A stretch of 53,643 nucleotides of DNA from Desulfobacteraceae bacterium. Its GTDB lineage: Bacteria; Desulfobacterota; Desulfobacteria; Desulfobacterales; Desulfosarcinaceae. Of the stretch, positions 28,261-37,200 are shown one piece after another. Under the pieces are notes generated by a model. It saw only the letters and a program-made list of their open reading frames with translations, was not told the origin of the DNA and did not search any database. Position 1 is the first letter of the stretch; each line of letters starts with the position of its first letter. Location: the NCBI GenBank assembly GCA_003599575.1, contig QZKV01000115.1, positions 1 through 53,643 of the forward strand, written 5' to 3'. The position numbers were made by a program, and so were the translations under genes.

Positions 28261-30063
28261 TCACCCGGTCCGCCCAAACGCTTTTTCAAGATCCCGCAGG
28301 GTCCAGCGGATCCAGGTGGGGCGGCCGTGGGGACAATGGGAGGGGTTTTGGCAAGCGTCCAACTGGACCAGCAGGCGACGGATCTGGGCATCCGCCAGGT
28401 GCTGGTTGCCGCGCACCGCGCGGTGGCAGGCCATGACCATGCGGCACTCCTGAATGACCCGCGCAATCCCCGCGCCCAGGCCGATCTCCGCGCTGCGCTC
28501 GGCCAGCTCACGGACCAGCCTTCCGATATCGTGGTCGCTCAGCAGCGAGGGTACCGCCTTGACGGCAAACGTGGTGCCGCCGAAGGCTTCGATTTCCAGC
28601 CCCATCGCGCCCAGGCCGGGAAGAAGGTGTTCCAACATGCGGGCCTCGCTGAAGCTCAGCTCGACCGTTTCAGGGACCAGCAGGTGCTGCGCCTCCGGGC
28701 GCTCGGCGTTTTGGCTCAATTGTTCATACAGGATGCGTTCATGGGCCGCATGCTGGTCGATCAGAATCAGGTCATCCCCATCCTGGCAGAGGATATAGGT
28801 GCCGCGAAACTGGCCCACAACGGTCAGGTCGGCGAATCCGTGGGCGGTCCAAAGGTCTTGCTGGCGGGAGGGGGCAGGGAAAAACGGCCTGCCCGTAAAC
28901 CCGGGCGGTTTCGGCGCAGCGCCGGGTACGCTTTTTTCAATCTGCGCGGCGTCCGGGAAAGTGCCGGCCGCCGGGGCCCGCAGCCCGGCCTGCCCGGTCA
29001 AAGGAACCGGGTTGTAGGCGGGTTGCGCTTCGCGCACGGCTTCGCCGCTGCCCGCCGGAGCCCACAAGCGGCGTTCGGCCCGCGAAAGCGCTTCGGCCGT
29101 AGCCTGTCGGACCAGATCGTGCACGCGGCGCTGATCGGCGAAACGGACCTCGTGCTTGGTGGGGTGCACGTTGACATCCACCTGGTCGCAGGGCATTTGC
29201 AAAAACAGCACGGCCGATGGAAAACGGCCCTTCATGATGAGGCCGTGATATCCTTCGCACAGGGCGTGCTGGATCACGCGGTCCCTGATCCTGCGGCCGT
29301 TCACAAAAACAATCGTGCCGCGCGAGGTGCTGCGCGCCATGCCCGCCGGCGCCAAATAGCCCCTCAGGATCAACTCTCCCCTCTGATCCTGCACCCGGAT
29401 CAAATCATCGGCCGCCAGCGGCCCCATGCTATCGGCCGCACGCTCGATCGGATCGTTGACCTTGGGCCACTGTTTGACCAGCCTGGCATTGTGAAGCAGC
29501 TTGAAATGGACCTGCGGATAGGCCAGGGCCATCCCGCCCACGACATCGGCCACATGGCCCATCTCGGTGGCGGTACTTTTCAGGAATTTACGCCGGGCCG
29601 GAGTGTTAAAAAAAAGCTGGGCCACACGGATCAAAGTGCCTTGGGGCGCGCCGGTTTCGGTCACCTGCACCATTTTGCCCCCTTCGATCTGCACCTGCAC
29701 CCCGGCGGCGGCTTCCCGCTCCCGGGTGATCAGGGTCAGCTTGGAAACGGCCGCAATACTGGGCAGGGCCTCGCCGCGGAATCCCAGAGTGCATATGCCC
29801 GACAGATCGGCATCGCTGTGCAATTTGCTGGTGGCAAATCGCTCCAGTGAAAGCAGGGCATCGTCGCGGCCCATGCCGCTGCCGTTATCGGCGACTTGAA
29901 TCAGGGATCGGCCGCCGTTTTCGATTTCGATGGTGATCCGGCTGCCCTGGGCATCCAGCGCGTTTTCAACCAGCTCCTTGACTACCGAAGCCGGCCGCTC
30001 GACCACTTCTCCGGCGGCGATTTTATTGGCCAGAATGTCCGGGAGTATGCGGATTCGGGGCAT
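28261..30063 (-). CDS. mutL: DNA mismatch repair protein MutL, endonuclease-type
   Basis: 600 aa. The GHKL ATPase N-terminus is complete: IAAGEVVERPASVVKELVENALDA, DNGSGM, TLGFRGEALPSI, GT, and LFFNTPAR. After a Pro/Ala-rich linker (about residues 330-400) the C-terminal domain has the metal-binding endonuclease motif DQHAAHERI, ACHRAVRGNQ and CPHGRP, so it should nick DNA like MutL of bacteria lacking MutH. The gene comes last in an argS-SPOR-gatC-gatA-small ORF series on the minus strand, but about 200 bp of repeat sequence separates it from the small ORF. Confidence 0.96.
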   Translation of the reverse strand: MPRIRILPDILANKIAAGEVVERPASVVKELVENALDAQGSRITIEIENGGRSLIQVADNGSGMGRDDALLSLERFATSKLHSDADLSGICTLGFRGEALPSIAAVSKLTLITREREAAAGVQVQIEGGKMVQVTETGAPQGTLIRVAQLFFNTPARRKFLKSTATEMGHVADVVGGMALAYPQVHFKLLHNARLVKQWPKVNDPIERAADSMGPLAADDLIRVQDQRGELILRGYLAPAGMARSTSRGTIVFVNGRRIRDRVIQHALCEGYHGLIMKGRFPSAVLFLQMPCDQVDVNVHPTKHEVRFADQRRVHDLVRQATAEALSRAERRLWAPAGSGEAVREAQPAYNPVPLTGQAGLRAPAAGTFPDAAQIEKSVPGAAPKPPGFTGRPFFPAPSRQQDLWTAHGFADLTVVGQFRGTYILCQDGDDLILIDQHAAHERILYEQLSQNAERPEAQHLLVPETVELSFSEARMLEHLLPGLGAMGLEIEAFGGTTFAVKAVPSLLSDHDIGRLVRELAERSAEIGLGAGIARVIQECRMVMACHRAVRGNQHLADAQIRRLLVQLDACQNPSHCPHGRPTWIRWTLRDLEKAFGRTG

Positions 30064-30082
30064 GTAAAAGGCCTCAGATTGA

Positions 30083-30197
30083 CCGTAATCGTATTCGTTA
30101 TCGTGTTCGTAATCGACCTTCGTTATAGAATTCCGTTGTTACTTAAACCCCTTTTCGATTACGGTTACGAATACGATTATAAATGCGAACACGAGTA
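30083..30197. repeat. Hexamer-repeat element B (inverted pair)
   Basis: Left arm 30084-30114 runs CGTAAT, CGTATT, CGTTAT, CGTGTT, CGTAAT, CGACCT. Right arm 30156-30197 runs CGATTA, CGGTTA, CGAATA, CGATTA, then TAAATG, CGAACA, CGAGTA. The arms are imperfect inverted copies about 40 bp apart, between mutL and the 62-aa gene. It is a diverged, gene-less copy of the element at 8.4 kb. Confidence 0.75.
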
Positions 30198-30261
30198 TCT
30201 ATATCCTGCTGTATTCATGAATTTTTTGATACGTAAGCGCGCGCAAACAAGTTCGATGAAG

Positions 30262-30450
30262 CTACTTTTTCTGCGATGCGTCGTCTTTCAACAACTTCTC
30301 CAGGGCAGCCGCATCGGCCGGGGTGAGATTGAAGGTCAAACAGGCGCGCTCGATCAGTTGGTAGATCGGGGTGCCCGGGTTGGCCTGGCGTTCCGCGCTG
30401 ATCCATTTGACGGCCCGGCGCAGATTTTCTCCTTCGGGTTGGATATTCAT
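30262..30450 (-). CDS. Small conserved-looking protein, unknown function
   Basis: 62 aa. MNIQPEGENLRRAVKWISAE, then PIYQLIERACLTFNLTPADAAALEKLL and a Lys-rich end. It reads as two or three amphipathic helices, soluble, without cysteines. I recall similar short ORFs beside mutL in related bacteria but cannot name a family. AGGA lies 10 nt before the ATG. It would be co-transcribed with gatA and mutL if the inserted four-helix-bundle gene upstream does not block transcription. Confidence 0.7.
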   Translation of the reverse strand: MNIQPEGENLRRAVKWISAERQANPGTPIYQLIERACLTFNLTPADAAALEKLLKDDASQKK

Positions 30451-30485
30451 GGGCTTTTCATCCTAAAAAGACAGAGGCGTCGCCT

Positions 30486-30953
30486 CTAAGCCTTGGTTGG
30501 TGGGTTGCTCCCGTTCTGCTTTTCGTATTCGTAATCGTATTCGTCACCATGAAGTTCCTTTACCGGCGCCGTCTCCCCATATGTAGGAGCAGCTTCCTTT
30601 ACGTTCTCATTGAATAAACTCAATTTTGTTAACATCGATACGATTCGAATCAAATATTGTTTTGCCTTATTGTTCTCTTCGAGTGTAAGCACATTACCGA
30701 TTTGAAGAACATCTTGAATAGCTGCGCACTCCAACGCAGACCCCCGAGCGATTTCGAAAAAGTGCCGTCGGTCGTTTCGTCCGCTCTTGCCATTGCCCTC
30801 GGCAATGTTAAGGGGGACGGACTGGGATGCACGCAACAGCTGCTCACGGGCATTGCGATGATGACTTTTTAGTCGAGGCACCTGACTGTAAACCCATGCG
30901 ACATATTCAAGTGAGAGCTTGTAAACATCGAGTTGCTCGTGTCCAAAACGCAC
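30486..30953 (-). CDS. Four-helix-bundle protein (23S rRNA intervening-sequence protein family) with repeat-encoded tail
   Basis: 155 aa. The family pattern is clear: LDVYKLSLEYVAWVYSQVP, REQLLRASQSVPLNIAEGNGK, RRHFFEIARGSALECAAI, and a last helix ending near residue 120. Proteins of this fold (S23/IVP type, also Avd of diversity-generating retroelements) form pentamers that bind nucleic acid; the cellular role of stand-alone copies is unknown. The last ~20 residues (DEYDYEYEKQNG) are encoded by hexamer repeat C1 (30523-30543), and the inverted copy C2 (30985-31005) lies just upstream of the start. The gene interrupts the gatA to mutL series, as if inserted. No reverse transcriptase or rRNA is nearby. 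Confidence 0.9.
   Translation of the reverse strand: MRFGHEQLDVYKLSLEYVAWVYSQVPRLKSHHRNAREQLLRASQSVPLNIAEGNGKSGRNDRRHFFEIARGSALECAAIQDVLQIGNVLTLEENNKAKQYLIRIVSMLTKLSLFNENVKEAAPTYGETAPVKELHGDEYDYEYEKQNGSNPPTKA
30522..30546. repeat. Hexamer-repeat arm C1
   Basis: CGTATT, CGTAAT, CGTATT, CGTCAC. The 21 bases 30523-30543 equal 8432-8452 and are the exact reverse complement of 30985-31005. It lies inside the 3' end of the four-helix-bundle gene and encodes its Tyr/Asp/Glu tail. Confidence 0.9.
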
Positions 30954-30978
30954 GCTGCCGTCCTTTGGTTTCTGTTTT

Positions 30979-31008
30979 CGAATACGAATACGATTACGAA
31001 TACGAGTT
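30979..31008. repeat. Hexamer-repeat arm C2, inverted partner of C1
   Basis: CGAATA, CGAATA, CGATTA, CGAATA, CGAGTT. The 21 bases 30985-31005 equal 8502-8522 in the same orientation. It sits between the four-helix-bundle start (30953) and the end of gatA (31015), so C1 and C2 bracket the gene over about 480 bp. Confidence 0.9.
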
Positions 31009-31014
31009 TTACAA

Positions 31015-32481
31015 TCATGGTGCTAACTCGGGTTTCTTTTTATGAAACTCCGTGGCTTGTTCAAAGGCATGCGCCGCCGCCAGCAGGCGTGCTTCCTGGA
31101 AATGACCGGACAGCAGTTGCATCCCGATGGGCAGGCCCGCCTGGGACAAGCCGCAGGGCACGGCGATACCGGGAATGCCCGCCAGGTTGGCCGAAAGCGT
31201 ATAGATGTCGGACAGGTACATGGCCAGCGGATCATCGCCGTGAGCCCCGATGCGCGGCGCCGGAGCGGGCGTCACCGGTGAAGCGATCAGGTCACAGCGC
31301 GCGAAGGCGTTTGAAAAATCGCGCATGATCAGCGTGCGCACTTGAGAGGCCTTGCGGTAGTAGGCATCATAATATCCGGCCGACAAAGCGTAGGTACCCA
31401 GCAGGATGCGCCGTTGCACCTCCGGACCGAACCCCTGCCGGCGGGTATTGCGGTACATTTCCAGCAATTCGCCGGCCGCTTCATCGCGCAGCCCATACCG
31501 TACGCCGTCATAGCGGGCCAGATTGGAGCAGGCTTCGGACGGTGCGATCACATAATAGGCGGCCACGCCGTAGCGGGTGTGCGGCAGATCGATCTCCACT
31601 ATCCGGGCACCCAGGCCTTCCAGCGTATCGATGGCCTTCAATACGGCCGCGCATACATCGGCGTCCAGGCCCTGATTGGCGAAGTAGGCTTTGGGAACGC
31701 CGATCCTGAGCCCACGCACCCCTTGGGACAAGGCGGCGCCGTAATCGGGAACCGCATCCGGCGCGCAGGTGGCATCGGCGCCATCATGGCCCGCAATGGC
31801 TTGTAACACCCAGGCGCAATCGGCCACGGATCTTGCCAAGGGACCGATCTGATCCAGGGAGGAAGCAAAGGCCACCAGGCCGAAGCGCGATACCCGTCCG
31901 TAGGTGGGTTTAAGCCCCACGACCCCGCAGTGGGAAGCCGGCTGGCGGATGGAACCGCCCGTATCCGATCCCAGGGCGGCCAGGCACATGCCGGCCGCGG
32001 CGGCGGCCGCCGAGCCGCCGCTGGACCCTCCGGGGATATGGTCGGTGTTCCATGGATTGCGCGTCGTATGAAAAGCCGAGTGCTCCGTGGTGGAACCCAT
32101 GGCGAACTCGTCCATGTTCAGCTTTCCCAGCAAAACGGCCTTCTGGCTTTTGAGCCGCCGCACCACAAAGGCATCGTAGGGCGGAATGAAGTTTTCCAGG
32201 ATACGCGACCCGCAGGTAGTCCGCACGCCCTGCGTGCAGATCACGTCTTTGAGTGCGATCGGAATGCCGGTCAGGGGCGCCATGTGTCCACGGGCCATGG
32301 CCGCATCGGCGTTGCGGGCGTCGGCCAGCGCCTGGTCCGCGGTGACTGTCAGGAACGCGCGAATGCGCGGTTCGACCGCATCAATACGCTCCAAGACGGC
32401 CCGGGTCAGTTCCAGCGCGGAAATGTCGCGGCGCTTAAGCAGGTCGTGGGCCTGGGCGATGGTTAAGGCATACAAATCCAT
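31015..32481 (-). CDS. gatA: Asp-tRNA(Asn)/Glu-tRNA(Gln) amidotransferase subunit A
   Basis: 488 aa amidase-signature enzyme. The catalytic triad Lys-cisSer-Ser is present: lysine in [12 protein letters not shown] (near residue 75), cis-Ser and Ser in [15 protein letters not shown] (near 150-155), and [16 protein letters not shown]. It releases ammonia from glutamine for GatB. The start at 32481 (MDLYALT) has GGAG 6 nt upstream; an ATG four codons earlier has none. gatC lies 124 bp upstream. gatB is 9 kb away, so the GatCAB genes are split. Confidence 0.96.
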   Translation of the reverse strand: MDLYALTIAQAHDLLKRRDISALELTRAVLERIDAVEPRIRAFLTVTADQALADARNADAAMARGHMAPLTGIPIALKDVICTQGVRTTCGSRILENFIPPYDAFVVRRLKSQKAVLLGKLNMDEFAMGSTTEHSAFHTTRNPWNTDHIPGGSSGGSAAAAAAGMCLAALGSDTGGSIRQPASHCGVVGLKPTYGRVSRFGLVAFASSLDQIGPLARSVADCAWVLQAIAGHDGADATCAPDAVPDYGAALSQGVRGLRIGVPKAYFANQGLDADVCAAVLKAIDTLEGLGARIVEIDLPHTRYGVAAYYVIAPSEACSNLARYDGVRYGLRDEAAGELLEMYRNTRRQGFGPEVQRRILLGTYALSAGYYDAYYRKASQVRTLIMRDFSNAFARCDLIASPVTPAPAPRIGAHGDDPLAMYLSDIYTLSANLAGIPGIAVPCGLSQAGLPIGMQLLSGHFQEARLLAAAHAFEQATEFHKKKPELAP

Positions 32482-32605
32482 GTGGGGCTCCACAGGTAAA
32501 CGACGGTTTCATAAGAAGTCGATCGAAACAGACTCTTAAGAGCCATCAGGGAATGCTGAATTCGTAAAAAGTCCATTTTTCATCATTTTCACCATAACGA
32601 AACCT

Positions 32606-32899
32606 TCAATCCTGCTGGATGATCTTAGGCACCACGAAGCAACCATTTCCACGCGACGGCGCATTGGCCAGGGCCTGTTCCGCACCCAGATGGGGGTGTT
32701 CCACATCATCGCGGAAGGCATTGGTCAGCGCAATGGCGTGAGAGGTGGGTGGTACATCGCGGGTGTCCACCTCGTTTAATGCATCCACATAGGCCAGGAT
32801 GGTCGCCACCTGCTGACATAGTCTATCAACCGAACCCGGCTCGATCACCAGGCGCGCCAGTTCGGCAACATGTTTGACCTGCGCGGCGTTTATTTTCAT
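32606..32899 (-). CDS. gatC: Asp-tRNA(Asn)/Glu-tRNA(Gln) amidotransferase subunit C
   Basis: 97 aa, normal for GatC. VKHVAELARLVI near the start, ATILAYVDALNEVDTRDVPPTSH in the middle, and an ending GCFVVPKII, all as in the family that stabilises GatA. The start is the ATG at 32899 rather than 32905, because AAGGAG touches the first ATG but lies 6 nt before the second. Downstream is gatA, upstream a SPOR-domain protein. Confidence 0.95.
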   Translation of the reverse strand: MKINAAQVKHVAELARLVIEPGSVDRLCQQVATILAYVDALNEVDTRDVPPTSHAIALTNAFRDDVEHPHLGAEQALANAPSRGNGCFVVPKIIQQD

Positions 32900-32964
32900 T
32901 ACCATCTCCTTGGGACGATGCCGCCAAATTGATTTTAAAGGTGCCGCAAGCAGTTCTGGATCGT

Positions 32965-33750
32965 CTACGGCGTGCCGACCACCAGCCCCTTGAACTGATC
33001 GCCTTGCAACCGCTTGAGCATGCCTTCGGCCGCCGTGCGATTTTCGAATGCGCCGACGCGCACACGAAACCAGACTCCCTTGCCCGGAATCTCGGTGCGC
33101 AGGGTAAAACCCGGATAACCCTTGGCGCGCAGCGCCGCCGCCACCTTCTCGGCGCTCTGCAGATCCTTGAAAGCCGCCACCTGAATACTGAGGCGGCCCC
33201 CTTGGGGCGGCGCTGAAGCAGCCGCCGGGGCCTGATCGGCCTTTTCCGGCTTGACCGCCGGGGCAGGTCGCTGGTCGGACTTGGCTGCCGGATCATCCGG
33301 TTGAGGCGCCCTGGGGGCCGGAACCGCGGTTGCGGCGACCGGTATTTCTTTTTTCCGCGGGAGGGGTGCTGGTTCAGGCCTCTTTTGAGTGGCTGCAGAA
33401 GCGGAGGGGATTTTATGGCCCTCCTTTGCAGGAGGTTTTTTCAACGCTTCATAGAACCCCAACTCGGTTGCTTGCACCTCTTTCTGCCCGACAATGGCTT
33501 CGGCATCGGCTTTCTCCTTGATCCGTATGGCCGTTTTCATTGCGTTCAGCTCTTTTTCCAAAGCAAACGTCTTCGGGGGCAACGGTGCGGTGCCGCGCCC
33601 CACCAGTATGCCCAGCACGAACATCCAGCCCATGATGAAAAAGATCAGCCCGCCCCACACCAGCATGCCCTTGCGCGTCATTTGAACAGGGTATCTGTCT
33701 TGCTCTTTGGCCAACGGATGCGCCTTCCTGGTGTTCGAATGATTCCGCAA
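32965..33750 (-). CDS. SPOR-domain inner-membrane protein
   Basis: 261 aa. One membrane helix (residues about 30-50, LVWGGLIFFIMGWMFVLGILVG), a long Pro/Ala/Lys-rich periplasmic linker (about 100-180), and a C-terminal SPOR domain: LSIQVAAFKDLQSAEKVAAAL, then WFRVRVGAFENRTAAEGML. SPOR domains bind denuded peptidoglycan and send proteins to the division septum. The layout is like FtsN/DedD. It sits between argS and gatC, probably in the same transcript. Confidence 0.9.
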   Translation of the reverse strand: MRNHSNTRKAHPLAKEQDRYPVQMTRKGMLVWGGLIFFIMGWMFVLGILVGRGTAPLPPKTFALEKELNAMKTAIRIKEKADAEAIVGQKEVQATELGFYEALKKPPAKEGHKIPSASAATQKRPEPAPLPRKKEIPVAATAVPAPRAPQPDDPAAKSDQRPAPAVKPEKADQAPAAASAPPQGGRLSIQVAAFKDLQSAEKVAAALRAKGYPGFTLRTEIPGKGVWFRVRVGAFENRTAAEGMLKRLQGDQFKGLVVGTP

Positions 33751-33861
33751 TTTAGCTGTTACAGCAAATTCCGGTGCGATAGTTTAAATGCGCGGCCGCA
33801 GGGACGATCCATGTTCTGGAGGTACGTTCGCCTCGGTTCCCGACGGCCTACCCCACCGGTT

Positions 33862-35526
33862 CTACATCTGCTCGGGGGCGTTTACCCCCAAGACTGTCAA
33901 TCCGTTACGGATCACCTTCTGTACCGCCAGCACCAGGCAAAGTCGGCCCATCGTCAGCGCAACATCTTCGCTCAAAACCCGGTGTTTGTTGTAATAAGCA
34001 TGAAACAGCGCCGCCAGCTGCATCAGATAGTAGGTGATGCGATGTGGGGCCAGCGCCTGGGCCGAAGTTAACACCACTTCCGGATAGCGGGCAAGCGCCT
34101 TGATCAAATCGATTTCTTCGGTTTCATTCAATCGAGCGCCGGCCGCTTCCTGCCATTGGGGACCGGCGATGCCTTGCTCGGCGGCTTTACGCAGTATACT
34201 GCAGATACGGGCGTGGACGTATTGGACGTAGTAAACCGGATTGTCGTTGGTTTTTTGCTTGGCCACTTCCAGATCGAAATCCAGGGGGCTTTCGTGATCG
34301 CGGATCAAAAAAATAAACCGCGCCGCATCGCGGCCCACTTCATCCAGCACCTCTTTAAGGGTGACGAATTCGCCCGAGCGCTTGCCCATGGCCACGGGCT
34401 GGCCGTCCCGCAGCAGGTTGACCAGTTGCACCAGGACCACTTGAAACTGATCCCTTCGATAGCCGGACGCTTCGACTGCAGCGTTCATGCGCGGAATGTA
34501 GCCGTGGTGATCGGCGCCCCACACGTCGATGACCCGCTCGAAGCCGCGCTGGTATTTGTTCCGGTGATAAGCGATGTCCGAGGCGAAATAGGTGGTCTGG
34601 CCGTTCTGGCGAACGACCACGCGATCCTTTTCATCGCCGAAATCGGTGGTTCTGAACCACCAGGCATTGTCCTGAAAATAGAGGACCTGACGCGCTTTGA
34701 GATCCTCTATGGAGCGCTCCACCTGAGCGCTGTCGTAAAGACTTTGTTCGCTGAACCACTCGTTGTAAGTAATCCCGAAAGCTTCCAGGTCCCGGCGGAT
34801 GCCGGTGATAATGGCATCGGCGGCGAAACGCGCGCACTGGATTATAGTCTCTTCGTCTTCACGGCCAAAGAATTCCCGCCCGCGGGTTTCGATCAGCGCA
34901 CGCGCCAGATCCCGAACATAGGCGCCCTGGTAACACGCTTCAGGAAACGTGATGGATTCGCCCAACAGCTCCCGGCCGCGTAGAAGAACGGAACGGCCCA
35001 TCATCTGAATCTGGCGTCCCGAGTCGTTGATGTAAAATTCGCGCTGGACGTCGTATCCGCACAATCTCAACAAGTTGGCGATGCTGTCCCCCACGGCCGC
35101 GCCGCGGCCGTGCCCGACGTGCAGGGGGCCGGTTGGATTGGCGCTGACAAACTCGACTTGAACCTTGCGACCCTGGCCGATCGGAGATGCGCCATAAGCA
35201 TGGTCCTGCGCAAGCACCCGCCGCACCACGGGCGGCCAAGCCGACGGCCTTAGAAAGAAATTGATAAAGCCGGGGCCGGCAATCTCCAGACGCGCGACCA
35301 GGGCCTGCGGATCGTCCATGTGATCCATAAGTGCCTGGGCGATCTTGCGCGGGGCCATTTTCTGCGTCTTGGCCGACAGCATGGCGAAATTGGTGGCAAA
35401 ATCCCCGTGGGACCCAATCTTCGGCTCTTCTACCTCCACTGCCGGAAATTCAGCCGCCGACAGCGCCCCCTGCGCCTGGGCTTTGCGGGCGGCATTGATG
35501 ATCAACTCTTGAATCTGGGCTTTCAT
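33862..35526 (-). CDS. argS: Arginyl-tRNA synthetase
   Basis: 554 aa, normal length. N-terminal Add-1 domain ([16 protein letters not shown]), the HIGH-like signature [14 protein letters not shown] near residue 125, the KMSKS-like loop [16 protein letters not shown], an [12 protein letters not shown]-type stretch and an alpha-helical anticodon domain ending [12 protein letters not shown], all as in class I ArgRS. First visible gene of the argS-SPOR-gatC-gatA group on the minus strand. Confidence 0.97.
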   Translation of the reverse strand: MKAQIQELIINAARKAQAQGALSAAEFPAVEVEEPKIGSHGDFATNFAMLSAKTQKMAPRKIAQALMDHMDDPQALVARLEIAGPGFINFFLRPSAWPPVVRRVLAQDHAYGASPIGQGRKVQVEFVSANPTGPLHVGHGRGAAVGDSIANLLRLCGYDVQREFYINDSGRQIQMMGRSVLLRGRELLGESITFPEACYQGAYVRDLARALIETRGREFFGREDEETIIQCARFAADAIITGIRRDLEAFGITYNEWFSEQSLYDSAQVERSIEDLKARQVLYFQDNAWWFRTTDFGDEKDRVVVRQNGQTTYFASDIAYHRNKYQRGFERVIDVWGADHHGYIPRMNAAVEASGYRRDQFQVVLVQLVNLLRDGQPVAMGKRSGEFVTLKEVLDEVGRDAARFIFLIRDHESPLDFDLEVAKQKTNDNPVYYVQYVHARICSILRKAAEQGIAGPQWQEAAGARLNETEEIDLIKALARYPEVVLTSAQALAPHRITYYLMQLAALFHAYYNKHRVLSEDVALTMGRLCLVLAVQKVIRNGLTVLGVNAPEQM

Positions 35527-35849
35527 GAGGATGCTCTCTTCGTTCCATCTTTTTTTCCGTTACAGCTGCATAAAACTGAGTCTCATAAATAGTATTTAAT
35601 GGCAAGTCAAGATCGGCAGCCTCCATTTCGCGCGGTAATGCGTTTGACTTTCAGATCCAAAATGGTTATCACTTCGCCAATCCGGACCCGAAGTCCGCGC
35701 TGATTTTCATTCCTAAGCAAAACACAATCCAGCCAAGAAGGTTTCTTCCTCTCGGCCGCAGCCGGAAATAATCGCCTGTTCAAAAACGATCGCGCGCAAA
35801 GGACCAATGTGCTTCTGCGGACAGGCCGGGCGAACAGGACCACAGCATC
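35527..35849. other. Divergent non-coding region between argS and cbiM
   Basis: 323 bp with no supported gene. It should contain promoters for argS (minus) and cbiM (plus), but I see no convincing -35/-10 pair. No cobalamin-riboswitch box and no NikR-type palindrome was found, although metal uptake genes follow. An 82-codon minus-strand ORF overlaps the cbiM start and lacks family features. Confidence 0.5.
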
Positions 35850-36491
35850 ATGCATATTTCCGAAGGCTATCTTTCCGGCCCGATATTGATTTCAGGCGCG
35901 GTATTGGCCGCCGCTGGAACCGCCGTTGGACTGAAACGACTCGATTACGATCAAATAGCCCAGGGCGGGATTTTGGCGTCGACCTTTTTCGTCACCTCCC
36001 TGGTACACGTGCCGATCGGTCCATCAAATGCCCATTTGATCATGAATGGCATTATCGGCCTGCTGCTTGGATGGTCCGCTTGTCCGGTCATATTGGCCGC
36101 CCTGGTCCTGCAAGCCGTATTTTTTCAATTCGGCGGCATTACCACTCTGGGGGTCAACGAAATAATCATGGCCGCACCGGCCGTGGCTGTATATTACCTG
36201 TTCGGTCCCTGGATCAGCCGTTCGGGCTGGGTAGGGATGGCCGCTGCATTTGCCGGGGGCGCTCTGGCCGTCGCTTTTTCGGCGATAGTGATGGCGCTTT
36301 GTCTTTTTTTTACGGACGAAAATTTCCTGGCCGTCGCTGTCGCGGCCATTCTGGTGCATTTGCCGGTCATGATCATCGAAGGTGTGGTGTCCGCCTTTTG
36401 CGTGGGGTTCTTAAAAAAAGTAAAACCGGAGATGCTGCCGCGAACACCTGGTGAACAAACGTCTGTTTTCGATCACTCACCATTGAGTTGA
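35850..36491 (+). CDS. cbiM: ECF-type cobalt/nickel transporter substrate-binding membrane subunit CbiM
   Basis: 213 aa with about seven membrane segments. The N-terminus MHISEGYLSG carries the His-2 of the family that coordinates the metal after Met-1. VPIGPSNAHLIMNGIIGLLLGW and FGGITTLGVNEIIMAAPA are family motifs, including the His-67-type ligand. It binds Co(II) or Ni(II) for the energy-coupling module. AGGA is about 10 nt upstream. Followed by a NikL-like gene rather than cbiN. With hydrogenase maturation genes and B12-dependent mutase in the window, either metal would make sense. Confidence 0.93.
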   Translation: MHISEGYLSGPILISGAVLAAAGTAVGLKRLDYDQIAQGGILASTFFVTSLVHVPIGPSNAHLIMNGIIGLLLGWSACPVILAALVLQAVFFQFGGITTLGVNEIIMAAPAVAVYYLFGPWISRSGWVGMAAAFAGGALAVAFSAIVMALCLFFTDENFLAVAVAAILVHLPVMIIEGVVSAFCVGFLKKVKPEMLPRTPGEQTSVFDHSPLS

Positions 36492-36548
36492 TGCGCTGAA
36501 CCAGCGGCAGGCTTTCTTTGCCGCCACTCGGCCTCACAGGGGAGAGTC

Positions 36549-37166
36549 ATGCGTGCGAATTGGCTCCAAAATTGGACCTGCTGCGGTATTTTGGTGGCAA
36601 TAGCGCTGTTCCGGGCCGCGCCGGCGCAAGCACACAAAGTCACCATATTTGCATGGGCGGAAAACGACACCATCCATACTGAAAGCAAATTCAGCGCGGG
36701 CAAACCGGTCCAGGGCGGCAAAATCGAGGTGTATGATCCGCAGGGCAAGAAGCTGGTGGCAGGCATCACCGATGATCAAGGTCGCTTCAATTTCCGCATA
36801 CCGCAGCGCAGCGACTTGAAAATTGTCCTGACGGCGGGCATGGGGCACGGCAATCACTGGTGGTTGCGTGCGCAAGCAATCAACCCGCAGGCGGAAATCG
36901 GCGCACCGCCTGTTGCCCGCCTTCCTTCTTTTTCGGAAAGCGCCACCCACCCCGACGTCCCGCCGAACGCCAGCGAGTGCCTGGATGCCCAGGCCATGCA
37001 GCAAATTGTCGCGCAGGCTCTGGAAAAAAGGCTGGGACCCTTGGAAGCCCGGTTGGCCGAACAGCCATGGGATTGGCGCGATATCATCGCGGGGATCGGC
37101 TACATATTAGGGTTGATGGGGGTGGCGGTGTTGGTTCGCCACGGCAAAATCAAAGAGAAAAGGTGA
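36549..37166 (+). CDS. NikL-like component of the nickel/cobalt ECF transporter
   Basis: 205 aa. A signal peptide ends ARA-type before HKVTIFAW (cut near residue 29), then a carboxypeptidase-regulatory-like beta domain (GKPVQGGKIEVYDPQGKK, TDDQGRFNFRIP) with His-rich GMGHGNHWW. A single C-terminal membrane helix (about 178-196) follows. NikL proteins replace NikN/CbiN as accessory subunits in some nickel ECF transporters. This favours nickel as the metal, without proving it. GGGGAGAGTC precedes the ATG. It lies 57 bp after cbiM and 34 bp before cbiQ. Confidence 0.8.
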   Translation: MRANWLQNWTCCGILVAIALFRAAPAQAHKVTIFAWAENDTIHTESKFSAGKPVQGGKIEVYDPQGKKLVAGITDDQGRFNFRIPQRSDLKIVLTAGMGHGNHWWLRAQAINPQAEIGAPPVARLPSFSESATHPDVPPNASECLDAQAMQQIVAQALEKRLGPLEARLAEQPWDWRDIIAGIGYILGLMGVAVLVRHGKIKEKR

Positions 37167-37200
37167 AAGGAATGGCAGCGAGTAGCGGAGGCAACTCAAA

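Noticed and set aside
28113-28436. Plus-strand ORF starting with Arg-X repeats
   Set aside because: It is the translation of element D running into the antisense of mutL.
30486-30953. Avd of a diversity-generating retroelement
   Set aside because: The fold matches, but no reverse transcriptase, template repeat or variable target gene is in the window.
35640-35849. Cobalamin or nickel riboswitch upstream of cbiM
   Set aside because: No cobalamin-box or similar conserved core could be found in the region.
35607-35855. 82-codon minus-strand ORF, briefly considered CsrA-like
   Set aside because: A VRIGEVITI stretch resembles CsrA only superficially; order and length of motifs do not fit and it overlaps cbiM.
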